DNA of 64,000 nt from JAGLOK01 sp963676355 (GCA_963676355.1 OY781093.1:1-64000); one strand, 5' to 3'; counted from the first letter of the stretch, positions 7,768 to 17,513 are shown. Notes: generated by a model from the sequence alone, not told the origin. Translations and numbers: made by a program.

Positions 7768-9480
7768 TCATCGCTGAGAATCATACCATTCATTTACCTC
7801 TCTGGTAATTTCTCTACCTCCCACCTGATACCAATCACCTACAAACTTGTCGAACTCATCAATATCGGTAGCACCCATAACAATTTTAACAAAAACCTCT
7901 CTTTCTTTTTGCTTTAGAGTATTCATACTTATGCTCATTGTTGGCGTTGGCGCACCATTAAACCTGTCTCTCATATATAAGTTATTTTCTTGATACTCAA
8001 GTACATGTTTATAAACTCCGTTTGGGCCATAAATCTTAAACCAGCCCCATTGGGATAAATCACCGTTTTGATATGCTTCAATATTTCTTTGGATTGCTGC
8101 GGCTTCTCCTTTTAGCTGTTCAAAAGAGTTGTTTTTTCTAGCAGCCTCTAAGGTCACAAAAGCTTTAGTATTTTTTAAAGGAATCGCGGGAAAAACAGGA
8201 GAGAACTTCCATACTCCTACGCTTTCATTTTCTTCAGGCATATAATAATAATCAAAATCACTCGTTTCACCCCAACATAGTTCAATGTGTGTGTTCAGTA
8301 GTTTTAGTAGTGCTTCAGGGTGCTCACATTCGCTATTTACCGCATAAAAAATGGTTTCACCTAATGCTGAAGGAGAATATGCCGGCTTCTCATCTGCAGA
8401 TACGAGCGCATAACCTGTCCAATCAGCTTCGGGGTCATTGTTAAAACTACTAATAAGTGGATACATGGGGTTCCACTGTTCGCCAAACTCAATCCCAATT
8501 TTACCATCTGCAATGCTATTGCGAACATTGCTGAGATCCTTGATACCAAATTCTCTGTCTATCTGTCCTTTTTGATACATATCAGCCAAAATCTTAAGCG
8601 CTTGCTTCATTTCTGGTAAAACACTGCCATACACCAGTTCACCGGCGTCATCCTCTATCCATATGCTTGGATAAGCATGGTATCCTGCAAAAAATCCGGC
8701 TAAACTAAGCACGCCATTGTGCAAATCTTTGGTTACTGCAAAACCATACGTATCGTCTGCCCCGTTGCCGTCAGGATCTTCATTTGTAAAAGCTTCTGCA
8801 ATCTTTAAAAGATCATTCATATTTTCAGGGGGCGAAAGATTAAGCTTTTTCAGCCAGTCTGCCCTTATCCATATAAAAGTTCCGTCATTATATCCATCTG
8901 TAGATGATGACACTGCACGTAATTTTCCATCAAAAGTGGAAGACCCAAGAATGAATTTGCCTTGCGAGGTGTAAATATCTTTGAGCATATCAGATGCATA
9001 AGTGTCCCAGTAAGGAGTGAGATCTTTAAGCATATTAGAATCCACCAATTGTTTAAGCTGAGTGGACTCGACCGGAATAATATCCGGCAAATTCCCCGAT
9101 GCTATAGAAACATTCAGCTTTTGAATATAGGGATCACTGTTATAGCCACCCTTTATTATCCAGTCATATGTTATTTTAATCCCCAACTTCTCATAATAAG
9201 CCGTTAACCACCTGTTATCTTCAAGTGTTTCTCCCGGAGTTCTGGGCAAAATATTACTTGAAGTATCTTCATCCAAAGTTCGGACAAATGATATCTCTAT
9301 TGGCGGATCATATTTTGAAAAAGGTCCATCTTCTTTTTGGTCTTCTATGTAATTGCTGTCTGATGGTTGCATGGACGAAGACATTTGAGCATCTTGCCCA
9401 ACGCCTGCCCCACATGCAGAAATGACAGTAACTAATCCCAACAATACAATAGATATCACAAACTTTTTTTTCTGCTTCAT
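7768..9480 (-). CDS. Lipoprotein sugar-binding protein, LplA type, orphan
   Basis: A 570-residue extracellular solute-binding lipoprotein of a CUT1 carbohydrate importer. Residues 1-23 are a lipoprotein signal with KQKKK, a hydrophobic stretch and the lipobox ISAC, with the lipid-bearing Cys at 23. Large binding proteins of this length belong to the LplA/YtcQ group, which usually bind uronate- or pectin-derived oligosaccharides. I chose the ATG at 9480 because TTGGAGAATGAA gives it a proper ribosome binding site; the ATG at 9513 has none. It is the third gene behind a YesM-like kinase and YesN-like regulator. Its two permeases are absent next to it; an LplC-type remnant is at 1210-1331. It may use the permeases of another system. 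Confidence 0.85.
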   Translation of the reverse strand: MKQKKKFVISIVLLGLVTVISACGAGVGQDAQMSSSMQPSDSNYIEDQKEDGPFSKYDPPIEISFVRTLDEDTSSNILPRTPGETLEDNRWLTAYYEKLGIKITYDWIIKGGYNSDPYIQKLNVSIASGNLPDIIPVESTQLKQLVDSNMLKDLTPYWDTYASDMLKDIYTSQGKFILGSSTFDGKLRAVSSSTDGYNDGTFIWIRADWLKKLNLSPPENMNDLLKIAEAFTNEDPDGNGADDTYGFAVTKDLHNGVLSLAGFFAGYHAYPSIWIEDDAGELVYGSVLPEMKQALKILADMYQKGQIDREFGIKDLSNVRNSIADGKIGIEFGEQWNPMYPLISSFNNDPEADWTGYALVSADEKPAYSPSALGETIFYAVNSECEHPEALLKLLNTHIELCWGETSDFDYYYMPEENESVGVWKFSPVFPAIPLKNTKAFVTLEAARKNNSFEQLKGEAAAIQRNIEAYQNGDLSQWGWFKIYGPNGVYKHVLEYQENNLYMRDRFNGAPTPTMSISMNTLKQKEREVFVKIVMGATDIDEFDKFVGDWYQVGGREITREVNEWYDSQR

Positions 9481-9539
9481 TTCATTCTCCAAGGATATAA
9501 AATAAATATTCATTCAATATTTATCGCATTTAACTTTTC

Positions 9540-9570
9540 GATCAATTATCTTTGTTGTTTGCAATTGATC
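9540..9570. promoter_or_regulatory. Inverted repeat upstream of the binding-protein gene
   Basis: GATCAATT (9540-9547) and AATTGATC (9563-9570) form a perfect 8-bp dyad with a 15-base spacer. It lies 60-90 bases before the binding-protein ATG and 66 bases after the response-regulator stop. It may be the target of the adjacent YesN-type regulator. There is no T run that would make it a clear terminator. Confidence 0.35.
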
Positions 9571-9635
9571 CTTTATATCAAATACTATAGATTTATCGTC
9601 ATTAATCTTACAAAAAGCTTTCCAAATCTCTAAGT

Positions 9636-11360
9636 CTAATTAATTGCTTTGCCGTCTGCCTGCTTGGCTTCTTTGTTCATTGATTTTACCATATCCAAAT
9701 ATTCCTGAGGCGAAATTCCTACTATCTTTTTAAAGAATCTAGTAAAAGATGCAGGGGTTTCGTAGCCCACATCACGCGCTACCTCATATATTTTATAATT
9801 TTCATTTCTTAACAGCTGCTTTGCTTTTTCTATTCTGGTGCTGTCTATGTAATGTGAAAGATTTGTTCCTGTTGACAGCTTATAGAATCTCGATAGATAT
9901 GAGGGGTTAAGATAAACCAGCTCTGCCAGCCTTACAAGCGAAAGGTCTTCATTTAGATGACCTTCGATAAACCTGTGAATGAGTGCTATTGTATTATCCT
10001 CTTGTGTCTTTTCTTCCTCAAATTGATGTTTAAATATCTCCTCGGACAGATTATAGATATCCTCCATAGCATCTTTCCAAGTTTTATCTGCATCTAATTG
10101 CATAAACTTATTTTTCTCTAAATATATTGAGAGCTTATTGAATAAATTAGTTCTATGAACATAAGACAACAGACTCAATGTTACCTTATAATATGCTAGC
10201 AATGCTGCAGTATTGCCTTTTTCGTTGATTATTTTTAAAGGATCCATAAGTTCTGACAGCTCATCAAAATACTTCTCCTTTTCTCCGGATTCCAGATACA
10301 GTTCAAGTGTATCAAGCTTTTTAAGATGCAAAATTATATCCAAAATGCTTTCATCCACCATATTGATTGAATCATCAAGCTCAGATTTCGTCTTTAAATC
10401 GTGGTCTATGAGAATCATTTCTTTGCCTACAGACCTTCTGTTGCTAAGCATTTGGCTCATCACGTAATACTTATGCGGCACTTCTTCCCATTTGCATGGT
10501 TTGTCTGCCAAAACAAAGCTAATGGATGCATTCAAAGACTTTTTACAAATTGTCTGAACTCCCTCAAGCGTTCCTTTTAAAAATGAAAACATCCTATTGT
10601 AAGAAGACATGCCATCATCATCTGAAGATTCCGAAATTAACCCTTTTGGTTGCAAAAAGAGAATAAATCGATAATTGTCATCCATTATGTTTACGCTTCT
10701 AACATGTGTGTTCAAATGTTTATTTAATATAAACATAATGGAATTTAGGTGCTGAATTTTGTCACCGTAAGACAAGTCCAGTGATATATTGTCAGTTCGT
10801 CCCAAAAGAAGTATTACCGGCTTATCCGAATATAGCGGTACAGAAAGCTGCTCAAATTGAGATTTACTGATTTCAACAGATGTATCATTATGCAGCAAAT
10901 GAGTAAAATAATCTTTCTGAAACAAGTCTTTAACCATATTCATCTGTTCTTTGGCTTTATGAATAAGGTTTTCGATTTTTACTCCCTTTTCAATATCCTT
11001 AATCGTATTTTCAACTTCCGTTACTACTTTTTCTGGGTCTTCCGTTTTAAGGATATAACTGACGTTTTTGTGCTTTATCGCCTTATAAACATAGTCAAAT
11101 TCATTGTACCCGGTTAAAAATATCACTCTGCACTGTGGCCAGTTTTTGATTATCTCATCCATCAGCTGCAATCCATCAATATCCGGCATTTTAATATCTG
11201 TCAGTACGATATCAAACCTAGTACGGTTAAGCCAGTCAATCGCCTCTGCACCTGAATACGCTCTATATACGTCCAGATCCAGTTCTTTTATGAATGAAAA
11301 AATCTCATAGAGACCGTCAACTATTATTTCTTCGTCATCAACTATCAGCAACCTATAAAT
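9636..11360 (-). CDS. YesN-type response regulator (REC + AraC HTH), ATT start proposed
   Basis: A 574-residue two-component regulator. The receiver domain (about 1-120) has the acidic pocket VDDEE and the phospho-acceptor D55 in LTDIKMPD. The middle part is the variable YesN linker. The last 100 residues are an AraC-type double helix-turn-helix ending in ARDVGYETPASFTRFFKKIVGISPQEYL. The family begins M-Y-R-L-L-I-V-D-D-E. Here that start corresponds to ATT at 11358-11360, six bases after GGAGGAG. An in-frame TGA lies just upstream, and the next usable codon, TTG at 11351, is 17 bases from GGAGG and would cut into the first beta strand. The gene overlaps the kinase gene by 8 bases. It probably activates the adjacent binding-protein gene. 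Confidence 0.85.
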   Translation of the reverse strand: MYRLLIVDDEEIIVDGLYEIFSFIKELDLDVYRAYSGAEAIDWLNRTRFDIVLTDIKMPDIDGLQLMDEIIKNWPQCRVIFLTGYNEFDYVYKAIKHKNVSYILKTEDPEKVVTEVENTIKDIEKGVKIENLIHKAKEQMNMVKDLFQKDYFTHLLHNDTSVEISKSQFEQLSVPLYSDKPVILLLGRTDNISLDLSYGDKIQHLNSIMFILNKHLNTHVRSVNIMDDNYRFILFLQPKGLISESSDDDGMSSYNRMFSFLKGTLEGVQTICKKSLNASISFVLADKPCKWEEVPHKYYVMSQMLSNRRSVGKEMILIDHDLKTKSELDDSINMVDESILDIILHLKKLDTLELYLESGEKEKYFDELSELMDPLKIINEKGNTAALLAYYKVTLSLLSYVHRTNLFNKLSIYLEKNKFMQLDADKTWKDAMEDIYNLSEEIFKHQFEEEKTQEDNTIALIHRFIEGHLNEDLSLVRLAELVYLNPSYLSRFYKLSTGTNLSHYIDSTRIEKAKQLLRNENYKIYEVARDVGYETPASFTRFFKKIVGISPQEYLDMVKSMNKEAKQADGKAIN

Positions 11361-13101
11361 ATCGATCTCCTCCTTTTTTCATGAACTTCATTTTTACTTT
11401 CAGTCCACCCAGTTCGCTTCTTGAAACACTAATCCCACTACCATCGCCAAAAACAAGCTTAATTCTCTTATGGATATTAATGATTCCCGTAATTTCAGCT
11501 TCGTCGTCTTCGCCTTCCAGTAATTTTTGTAAATTTGTCAATTCTTTATCGGACAAATCATTCCCGTTATCTTCTACTATAATATCAAACTCAGAACCAC
11601 TATTGAAGAAGTCCACTTTTATTATACCGTCTTTCATTTTATTTCCCAACCCATGCTCTAGAGCATTTTCTACTATCGGCTGCAAAATTAGTCTTGGCAC
11701 ACTAAAATCTTTGTATTGTTCCGGGCACTTTCCGAATTCCACTTTTAATCTTTTCGAAAAGCGCATAAGCTGTATATTAGCATATATTTTTGCATGATTT
11801 AGTTCTTCAGTAAACGGTACATAGTCTGATGTATTGCGTGTTATATATCTGAAATATTCCCCCAAATATTTTGTGAATTTCACAAGATTTTCATCGCTGG
11901 TAACAACCATCGTATTAAGCATAAAAAAGCTATTGTACAAAAAGTGTGGGTTTATCTGCGACTGCAGCTGCTTAAGCTCTGCTCTTTGCATAAGAATTTT
12001 CTGATTGTATACCTGGTCGATAAGCGTCCGAAGATTTTTAGTCATTTCATTAAATCTCTTATATAGATAACCAAATTCATTTTTCGCATCGTGGCTGATA
12101 GTTACAAGCAGATTTCCCTTTTCCACCTCCATGAATGAATCTATCAGCTTATGCATTGGCTTATACATCAACTGATAAGCATAGTATGAAAAAATTATAA
12201 TAATTATAATTGCCGAAACAGTAAATACCCAGACCCATGTATAGAAATTATTAAGAGGTATAAGGCCTAGCTCCTTGGGTATAAATCTCAATAGATCCAT
12301 GTCCAGATATTTGGATTTTACATACACTGTATAGTATTCGTTGTCACCTATTTTGTATGTCATCATGCTGCTTGAATCAGCACTTGTTGCATCTGAAATA
12401 GTTTCTTCGAATACGCTAACTTCCATATCAGACATATCGATGATTATTTCGTTAGTATCGGTGTTCATCAAGTACAAACCGCTTTGCTCATATGTGTTAA
12501 GCTGTATCAGTGCTTCCCTAAATGCCTCAATATCAAGCTCTATCTCGATAAGATATAATGGATTCCCCGATGTATAATTGCGCTCTTGGAGAGTGCTCAG
12601 ATATAGCCCTCCTTCATAGCTTATAATTTGTGCTCCTTTTTTCCCAAAAGGTGCTCTCATATTTTCATACTTTTCGGTATTAAATGTTTCGATTCCGGCC
12701 TCGCTGGTAATTGTTCTTTGGATAGGATCTATATATATACTTACCTTCTTGATATATTCGCTGCTGTTTTGTATTGTAAAAAGCCTTTGATGCAGCTGTC
12801 TCATTGATTCAATAATATCGTACTGGTCCATTATCTCCCATTCAATAGCAAGCTTATTAAGATTTTCATCGTTCAAACAGTCATACTGCAGTATTTTTAT
12901 TCTTTCTATTTCATTTTCCAATCCTTCAAGATAAAACGAAGCTTGTGCAATCGTTGATTTCGATATTTCATTTTTAACAGTATTTAATCCCCATTGATAA
13001 ATATATATTCCCAGTCCATATATAGGTATCATGATTATCAAAAAAGTTAGAACCAGACGACTAAAAATACTGTTAATGTGTTTTAGCTTATACGCTTGCA
13101 T
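11353..13101 (-). CDS. YesM-type sensor histidine kinase
   Basis: A 582-residue membrane kinase of the HPK7/LytS-YesM class. It has a transmembrane helix at about 15-35, an extracytoplasmic sensor to about 285, a second helix at about 288-312, a HAMP linker, and the His_kinase motif SQINPHFLYNSF with the phospho-accepting H386. The ATPase region has the N box ILQPIVENALEHG and the G box VEDNG. GTAGGAG precedes the ATG at 13101. It is the first gene of kinase-regulator-binding protein, the standard order for systems that sense an oligosaccharide outside the cell and switch on its importer. The ligand is not visible from sequence. Confidence 0.9.
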   Translation of the reverse strand: MQAYKLKHINSIFSRLVLTFLIIMIPIYGLGIYIYQWGLNTVKNEISKSTIAQASFYLEGLENEIERIKILQYDCLNDENLNKLAIEWEIMDQYDIIESMRQLHQRLFTIQNSSEYIKKVSIYIDPIQRTITSEAGIETFNTEKYENMRAPFGKKGAQIISYEGGLYLSTLQERNYTSGNPLYLIEIELDIEAFREALIQLNTYEQSGLYLMNTDTNEIIIDMSDMEVSVFEETISDATSADSSSMMTYKIGDNEYYTVYVKSKYLDMDLLRFIPKELGLIPLNNFYTWVWVFTVSAIIIIIIFSYYAYQLMYKPMHKLIDSFMEVEKGNLLVTISHDAKNEFGYLYKRFNEMTKNLRTLIDQVYNQKILMQRAELKQLQSQINPHFLYNSFFMLNTMVVTSDENLVKFTKYLGEYFRYITRNTSDYVPFTEELNHAKIYANIQLMRFSKRLKVEFGKCPEQYKDFSVPRLILQPIVENALEHGLGNKMKDGIIKVDFFNSGSEFDIIVEDNGNDLSDKELTNLQKLLEGEDDEAEITGIINIHKRIKLVFGDGSGISVSRSELGGLKVKMKFMKKGGDRYL

Positions 13102-13195
13102 AGACTTCTCCTACAATAAAGGTAGTTGCTTCATTAATGGAAAGTATTTTTCAAATACTATTTTACACTAAAATTATATCTCTGAAGGTCTTATC

Positions 13196-14653
13196 TTAAA
13201 ATACTGCCTTAATGCAGACCGGCATTGATTCATTCAGTCCGGCCGGAAGTTTCACCAGCAATGCTCCTTCTTTTTGTTCAAATTCAGCGGGACAACCAGA
13301 CACCCAAACAGATTTAACTTCTTCTTGTGTATTTCTTCCCAAGGTCTGAATAAACGCCTTATCTGATTTCCCGGTGCGCATCATAAAGGCATAAATCGCT
13401 CCTTGCTTTTGCGTAAATCGGAAATCCGTAGGCTGCCAATCAGCACTGTCTTCCTTAAATGCGCCGCCTGAAAGCTCTGTTTTTCCTTCCTTATGTTTAA
13501 TGTATGGTCTTGTGCCGTAAATACCCTCTCCATTTTCCTTAAGCCAAGCACCTACTTGTTTAAGCGTATATCGTGTTTCTTCATCAATCGTTCCATCCGG
13601 CTTCTGCGCAACATTCATTAATAGATTGCCATTCTTTGATACTATGTCGACCAAGGTATCAGCCACGTCGCTTGCAGTCTTATATACATCCCGTACATTA
13701 TAAAACCAATCGCCAAGACTGGTATCGTCTTGCCAAGGCTCGGGAAGCGGATCCGCTGAAAGACCGCGCTCAATATCCAGCACTCCTATTTTTGTTATAC
13801 CGGGAGCAGTATTATATGCTCCGTGCTGCTTGAAATTATATACCGCTTGATTGCGTCCTTCGTGCTCTGATGCACTGGTATTATATAAGTGTGCCACAAT
13901 TGCGTATCCAACTTCATGGAATGCGACCTCTCCATCTGAATAAAGTAAATCTGGCTGAAACTTATCTATTACATCCTTGATTCGGCGGAAATAGTCTGCA
14001 TGATATTTTGGGTTTTTAGTATACCAATGCCATCCGTCATCTGTAATAAGATGTTCGCTATCGTTATCTCTGTAAAGGCTCTCATTCGCAGGATCTGCTC
14101 CGTCATATGGCACGCCTGCATATGGACCTTTCTTATCTGCACCGTGAGAAGATGAAAACCATGTATAAGATGCGCCTAAGTGTTCTGAAAGTCCAAAAGG
14201 CAACCCATGTCTTTTCGCCTCCGCTTTCCAAAGTGCGCATATATCTTTCATTGGCCCAACTTTAGTTGAATTCCATACATTATGTTCTGAGTTAAAGTTA
14301 TCAAAATTGTCGTGATGCATCGCCTGCCCAACGAAGTATCTTGCACCAGATTCCACAAACAAGTCCATAAGCTCAGCCGGATCGAATTTCTCCGCTTTCC
14401 AGAGCTTTACGATATCCTTATATCCGAATTTCGAAGGATGTCCGTATTTTCGCCAATGATACATAAATTGTGGACTTCCTTCTATATACATGTTTCTGGC
14501 ATACCAGTCGCCAAACATCGGTACAGACTGTGGTCCCCAATGGCTCCATATGCCAAATTTAGCATCGCGGAACCAATCCGGGCATTCAAAATCTTTCAGG
14601 CTTTCTACAGTGGGCTTAAATGGTCCTTGCATAATTTCATATTCTATACTCAT
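13196..14653 (-). CDS. GH29 alpha-L-fucosidase
   Basis: A 485-residue family 29 retaining fucosidase. The N-terminal half has the family text FRDAKFGIWSHWGPQSVP (about 29-46) and the substrate-site stretch MHHDNFDNFNSEHNVWNS (about 112-129). The nucleophile is predicted at D240 in LLYSDG. The C-terminal region (from about 360) is the usual beta-sandwich. There is no signal peptide, so it acts inside the cell on imported oligosaccharides, such as fucosylated xyloglucan or glycan fragments. GGAG precedes the ATG by 8 bases. It is the last of three same-direction genes after GH43 and an SGNH hydrolase, but a 34-bp palindrome separates it from them, so it may be a separate or attenuated transcript. 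Confidence 0.9.
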   Translation of the reverse strand: MSIEYEIMQGPFKPTVESLKDFECPDWFRDAKFGIWSHWGPQSVPMFGDWYARNMYIEGSPQFMYHWRKYGHPSKFGYKDIVKLWKAEKFDPAELMDLFVESGARYFVGQAMHHDNFDNFNSEHNVWNSTKVGPMKDICALWKAEAKRHGLPFGLSEHLGASYTWFSSSHGADKKGPYAGVPYDGADPANESLYRDNDSEHLITDDGWHWYTKNPKYHADYFRRIKDVIDKFQPDLLYSDGEVAFHEVGYAIVAHLYNTSASEHEGRNQAVYNFKQHGAYNTAPGITKIGVLDIERGLSADPLPEPWQDDTSLGDWFYNVRDVYKTASDVADTLVDIVSKNGNLLMNVAQKPDGTIDEETRYTLKQVGAWLKENGEGIYGTRPYIKHKEGKTELSGGAFKEDSADWQPTDFRFTQKQGAIYAFMMRTGKSDKAFIQTLGRNTQEEVKSVWVSGCPAEFEQKEGALLVKLPAGLNESMPVCIKAVF

Positions 14654-14801
14654 ATCAATTTCTCCACTTCTATAATAAAGTCAATCAACTATGTGTTTTA
14701 TAAAAATATACTAACGTATGCGCCTAACTGGCTTTTGTAATCATATTCAAAGCTTTTGTCTTTTGCAATAACCCGTGATGTTGCGTAATTAGCTGTGTCA
14801 C

Positions 14802-14835
14802 AACAATAAAAGCGAAACGTTTCGCTTTTATTGTT
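14802..14835. promoter_or_regulatory. Perfect 34-bp palindrome
   Basis: Bases 14802-14818 are the exact reverse complement of 14819-14835, with no spacer. The centre reads GCGAAACGTTTCGC, flanked by TTTTATTGTT on one arm and its complement on the other. It lies 108 bases past the SGNH hydrolase stop and 149 bases before the fucosidase ATG. Two readings fit: a LacI-family operator (AAACGTTT centre), or a bidirectional terminator in which GCGAAACGTTTCGC folds and TTTTATT follows on either strand. Confidence 0.65.
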
Positions 14836-14942
14836 TTATATTATCATATGTACCAAATATAATGCAATAAATATCCTGAAATATGCGGTATTTTAACTAT
14901 GATAATACTCTTAAATGTCACTATTTTTTAAATATATGGCCT

Positions 14943-15977
14943 TCACCCAACATCCAGCCCACATTCCAAAAGAAATGGTTTCAGTATCGCCGCAAGGTTC
15001 ATGCCCATTGCAGCATGCCCGTAGCCTGTCGGGTGTATCAAGTCGCAGCTCAATCCGTTCACGTCATCCAACAGTTCATATCCGTGTGCAAGGCTAAGCG
15101 TCGGGCAACCGGCTTCATCAACCAGTTTAACCAGTATCTCGTTGTATGCCGCCTCATTATATGTGTGCTCATTGGGCTTTGCCGCATATTCCAGCGAGTA
15201 GCCGTTCGGGAAAGTGGTTATGATGAGGGCTGGCTTTCCTATTTTCACGAGCCTTCCGAGCAGATATCTTGCGCGCTCTTCAAACTGCGCGGGTGTGAAT
15301 ATCTCCCTCATGTTTATCCCTAGCTCACATGTGATAAAGTCAAACTCACATTCATCCAACAAGTAGTCAACCACTTCTTTTTCCATGTGGCATCCGCCGC
15401 CCAAGCCTTTGTCCTGCACCTGCACTTTAAGCCGCTGAGCCGCCAAAAATGGATATCCGTCCAAAAACGAGTGCGTAATAGATGAGCCATATGCAAGCCA
15501 GTTGTATTTTGGCAATTCGCTTTCATTGGGCTTACGTATATCTTGCCCGAATACATTCACGCCGTGAAAAGCAAAAACAGAGTTTCCAAACACTATGCGC
15601 CATACGTTGGGTGCAAACCCGCCGCGCTCCAGCATTCTTTCATCGGTTGCGGCAAAAGATGGCGGCGCCTCCACACGGCAGAGCGTTACTTTTCCCGCAC
15701 TCACCGTTATCGGGCGGCACATGAAGTTGCCTTTATATACGCGTATCTGCGCAGTATCCACGTGCATGGGGGCTTGCATTGAAACATAAAACTCTATCCT
15801 GTCAGAGTCCGTCACAAAGCGCGCCTCTATGCCAATGGACTCCGAACCCACCAGACGTGCCCAGTCGTTTAGCTTATAGCGCACGCCTTCCGGCAAGCGA
15901 ACGAGGCCGTTTTCACCTATGCCCGGTATGCTCTCAAATGCTCCGAGGTTAAAAAAAGCTACTTTGTCTAAATTCAT
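14943..15977 (-). CDS. SGNH/GDSL hydrolase, probable carbohydrate esterase
   Basis: A 344-residue two-domain esterase. Residues 1-150 look like a beta-sandwich and residues 155-340 are an SGNH domain. The nucleophile Ser is in AYGSSIT (block I), followed by GLGGGCH (block II Gly), ELGINM (block III Asn) and the catalytic Asp-His pair in CDLIHPTGYGH (block V). No signal peptide is present. This layout is seen in esterases that remove acetyl groups from sugars, so deacetylation of imported oligosaccharides is the likely job, although the acyl group cannot be read from sequence. It starts 24 bases after the GH43 gene and is expected to be co-transcribed with it. AAGGAG precedes the ATG. Confidence 0.8.
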   Translation of the reverse strand: MNLDKVAFFNLGAFESIPGIGENGLVRLPEGVRYKLNDWARLVGSESIGIEARFVTDSDRIEFYVSMQAPMHVDTAQIRVYKGNFMCRPITVSAGKVTLCRVEAPPSFAATDERMLERGGFAPNVWRIVFGNSVFAFHGVNVFGQDIRKPNESELPKYNWLAYGSSITHSFLDGYPFLAAQRLKVQVQDKGLGGGCHMEKEVVDYLLDECEFDFITCELGINMREIFTPAQFEERARYLLGRLVKIGKPALIITTFPNGYSLEYAAKPNEHTYNEAAYNEILVKLVDEAGCPTLSLAHGYELLDDVNGLSCDLIHPTGYGHAAMGMNLAAILKPFLLECGLDVG

Positions 15978-16001
15978 ATCCTATACTCCTTCAATGTTTT
16001 T

Positions 16002-17513
16002 TTATATCATATCTGCGTTTTCATAAAAGCGAAAAAAGTCAAAATCCGCATAACCGCCGCTTTTAATTGCCGCATAATTAAACAAACCTATCCTGCTCCC
16101 CGTAAAGTGCGCCAGCGAAAATCTCATCTTTAAAAGTCCGCCTATCTCATGCCAGATTTCTCCGTCTGCGGAATATTCAAACTTCGCTATATCCGTTCCG
16201 CCCTCAAAATAAAACCGCGCTTTAAGATATATCTCATCTTGTTTATATTTTATCTTCTCGACAGTTTTTTCGCCGCCGTTTCCATCATTTACGCTCATTC
16301 TCACATATTTTTCATCATCTGCAGAGACCTCAATTCCCAGTGCGGCAAAACTGTTTTGAAGTGCGACAATGCCAGCATAGTCGCCGCCTATCATACCTCG
16401 GATATCAAGCTTCACATATGCCGCGCAGGACTGACCTTTGGTTTTTTGTGTGAGTGTGTTGCGTGCTGCAAGCACTCTGCTTCGTATTACTCCTGTTTTA
16501 AGGCGAAGATATCCCGGTCTTTCGTGAAGAGACCAAAGGCTATTATCCGGATTGTGATTCCACTGCCATTGTGGTCTAAGTATGTTCTTGCCACTATCAA
16601 ATTCATCACTTGTGATAAAGTTCTCAGTTGATGATGGTGAAAACTCCGTTTCAAAACTTTTGATAGCTTTGCCATCGTCTCCAATTACAGGCCACCCATC
16701 CTCCCATTTCATCGGAAGCAGATAGGGTATGCGCCCCACCGCACCATGGTCTTGAAACAGCATTGCATACCATGCGCCCCGTGGCGTGTCAAATATCGAA
16801 CCCTGAGCTATACCGCTGTTTTTATAGCCCATATCATCATCCAATATGATGCGACGCTCATAATCTCCAAAAAGCTCTTTTGCACGATAGCATATCTGCC
16901 TACGCCTCCAGTTTGCAAGCTTTGGCCACTCCACAAACAAAAGATAATAATATCCGCCTATTTTATACGCCCTGCATCCCTCGCAGCGAAGTATAAGGCT
17001 GTCGTTGGATGTGGTAAAAAGCAACTGCTTTTTTCCGCCGTCTTTAACACCCTTTAAATCGTGAGTCAGCTCTTTAATATAGATATTTCCGAGCCCATAT
17101 ATAAGATAGGCTCGCTCTTGGTCAAAAAGAATGCTGGGATCTACATGCTTTCCTTCAATCTCCGTGCGCTCCCATATTCCGTTTTCGATATCGTCTGTTG
17201 AAAATATATAAAGCTTATCCAAATCATAGCAAGAAAAGCACACATAATATATGCCATTGTGGATGCGCAGACAGGCCGCATAAGCACCAAGACCATATAC
17301 ACCTCTGCCATCTTTAAGGCTGTGTGTGCAGCTATCTTCCAATATGTCAAAAACGTAGTTTACTATCTCCCAATTAACCAAATCGCGCGACTTCATTATG
17401 GGGCAACCCGGCATATAGTGCATGCTGGTGCTGACCATATAATACTCATCTTTCACACGTATTACGTCAGGATCAGGAAAATCTGCATATATTATCGGGT
17501 TTTGAACTTTCAT
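16002..17513 (-). CDS. GH43 beta-xylosidase/arabinofuranosidase
   Basis: A 503-residue inverting family 43 enzyme: an N-terminal five-bladed propeller (1 to about 300) and a C-terminal beta-sandwich as in GH43 xylosidases. The base Asp is about D14 in YADFPDPD, the pKa-modulating Asp is about D125 in KHVDPS, and the acid Glu is about E178 in RCEGCRAYK. No signal peptide. I chose ATG 17513, which opens right before the conserved NPIIYADFPDPD; its AGGAG is 16 bases away, which is long. The ATG at 17552 has no ribosome binding site. Substrate (xylose or arabinose linkages) is undecided. The gene heads an operon with the SGNH esterase and is divergent from an AraC regulator. Confidence 0.88.
   Translation of the reverse strand: MKVQNPIIYADFPDPDVIRVKDEYYMVSTSMHYMPGCPIMKSRDLVNWEIVNYVFDILEDSCTHSLKDGRGVYGLGAYAACLRIHNGIYYVCFSCYDLDKLYIFSTDDIENGIWERTEIEGKHVDPSILFDQERAYLIYGLGNIYIKELTHDLKGVKDGGKKQLLFTTSNDSLILRCEGCRAYKIGGYYYLLFVEWPKLANWRRRQICYRAKELFGDYERRIILDDDMGYKNSGIAQGSIFDTPRGAWYAMLFQDHGAVGRIPYLLPMKWEDGWPVIGDDGKAIKSFETEFSPSSTENFITSDEFDSGKNILRPQWQWNHNPDNSLWSLHERPGYLRLKTGVIRSRVLAARNTLTQKTKGQSCAAYVKLDIRGMIGGDYAGIVALQNSFAALGIEVSADDEKYVRMSVNDGNGGEKTVEKIKYKQDEIYLKARFYFEGGTDIAKFEYSADGEIWHEIGGLLKMRFSLAHFTGSRIGLFNYAAIKSGGYADFDFFRFYENADMI

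Noticed and set aside
11349..11351. TTG 11351 as start of the response regulator
   Set aside because: It is 17 bases from GGAGG and removes the first strand of the receiver domain; ATT 11360 fits ribosome binding site spacing and family start.
14802..14835. Catabolite-responsive element (CcpA site)
   Set aside because: The centre is GAAACGTTTC rather than the TGNAANCGNTTNCA pattern, and the symmetry is much longer than a cre site; kept as an unassigned palindrome.
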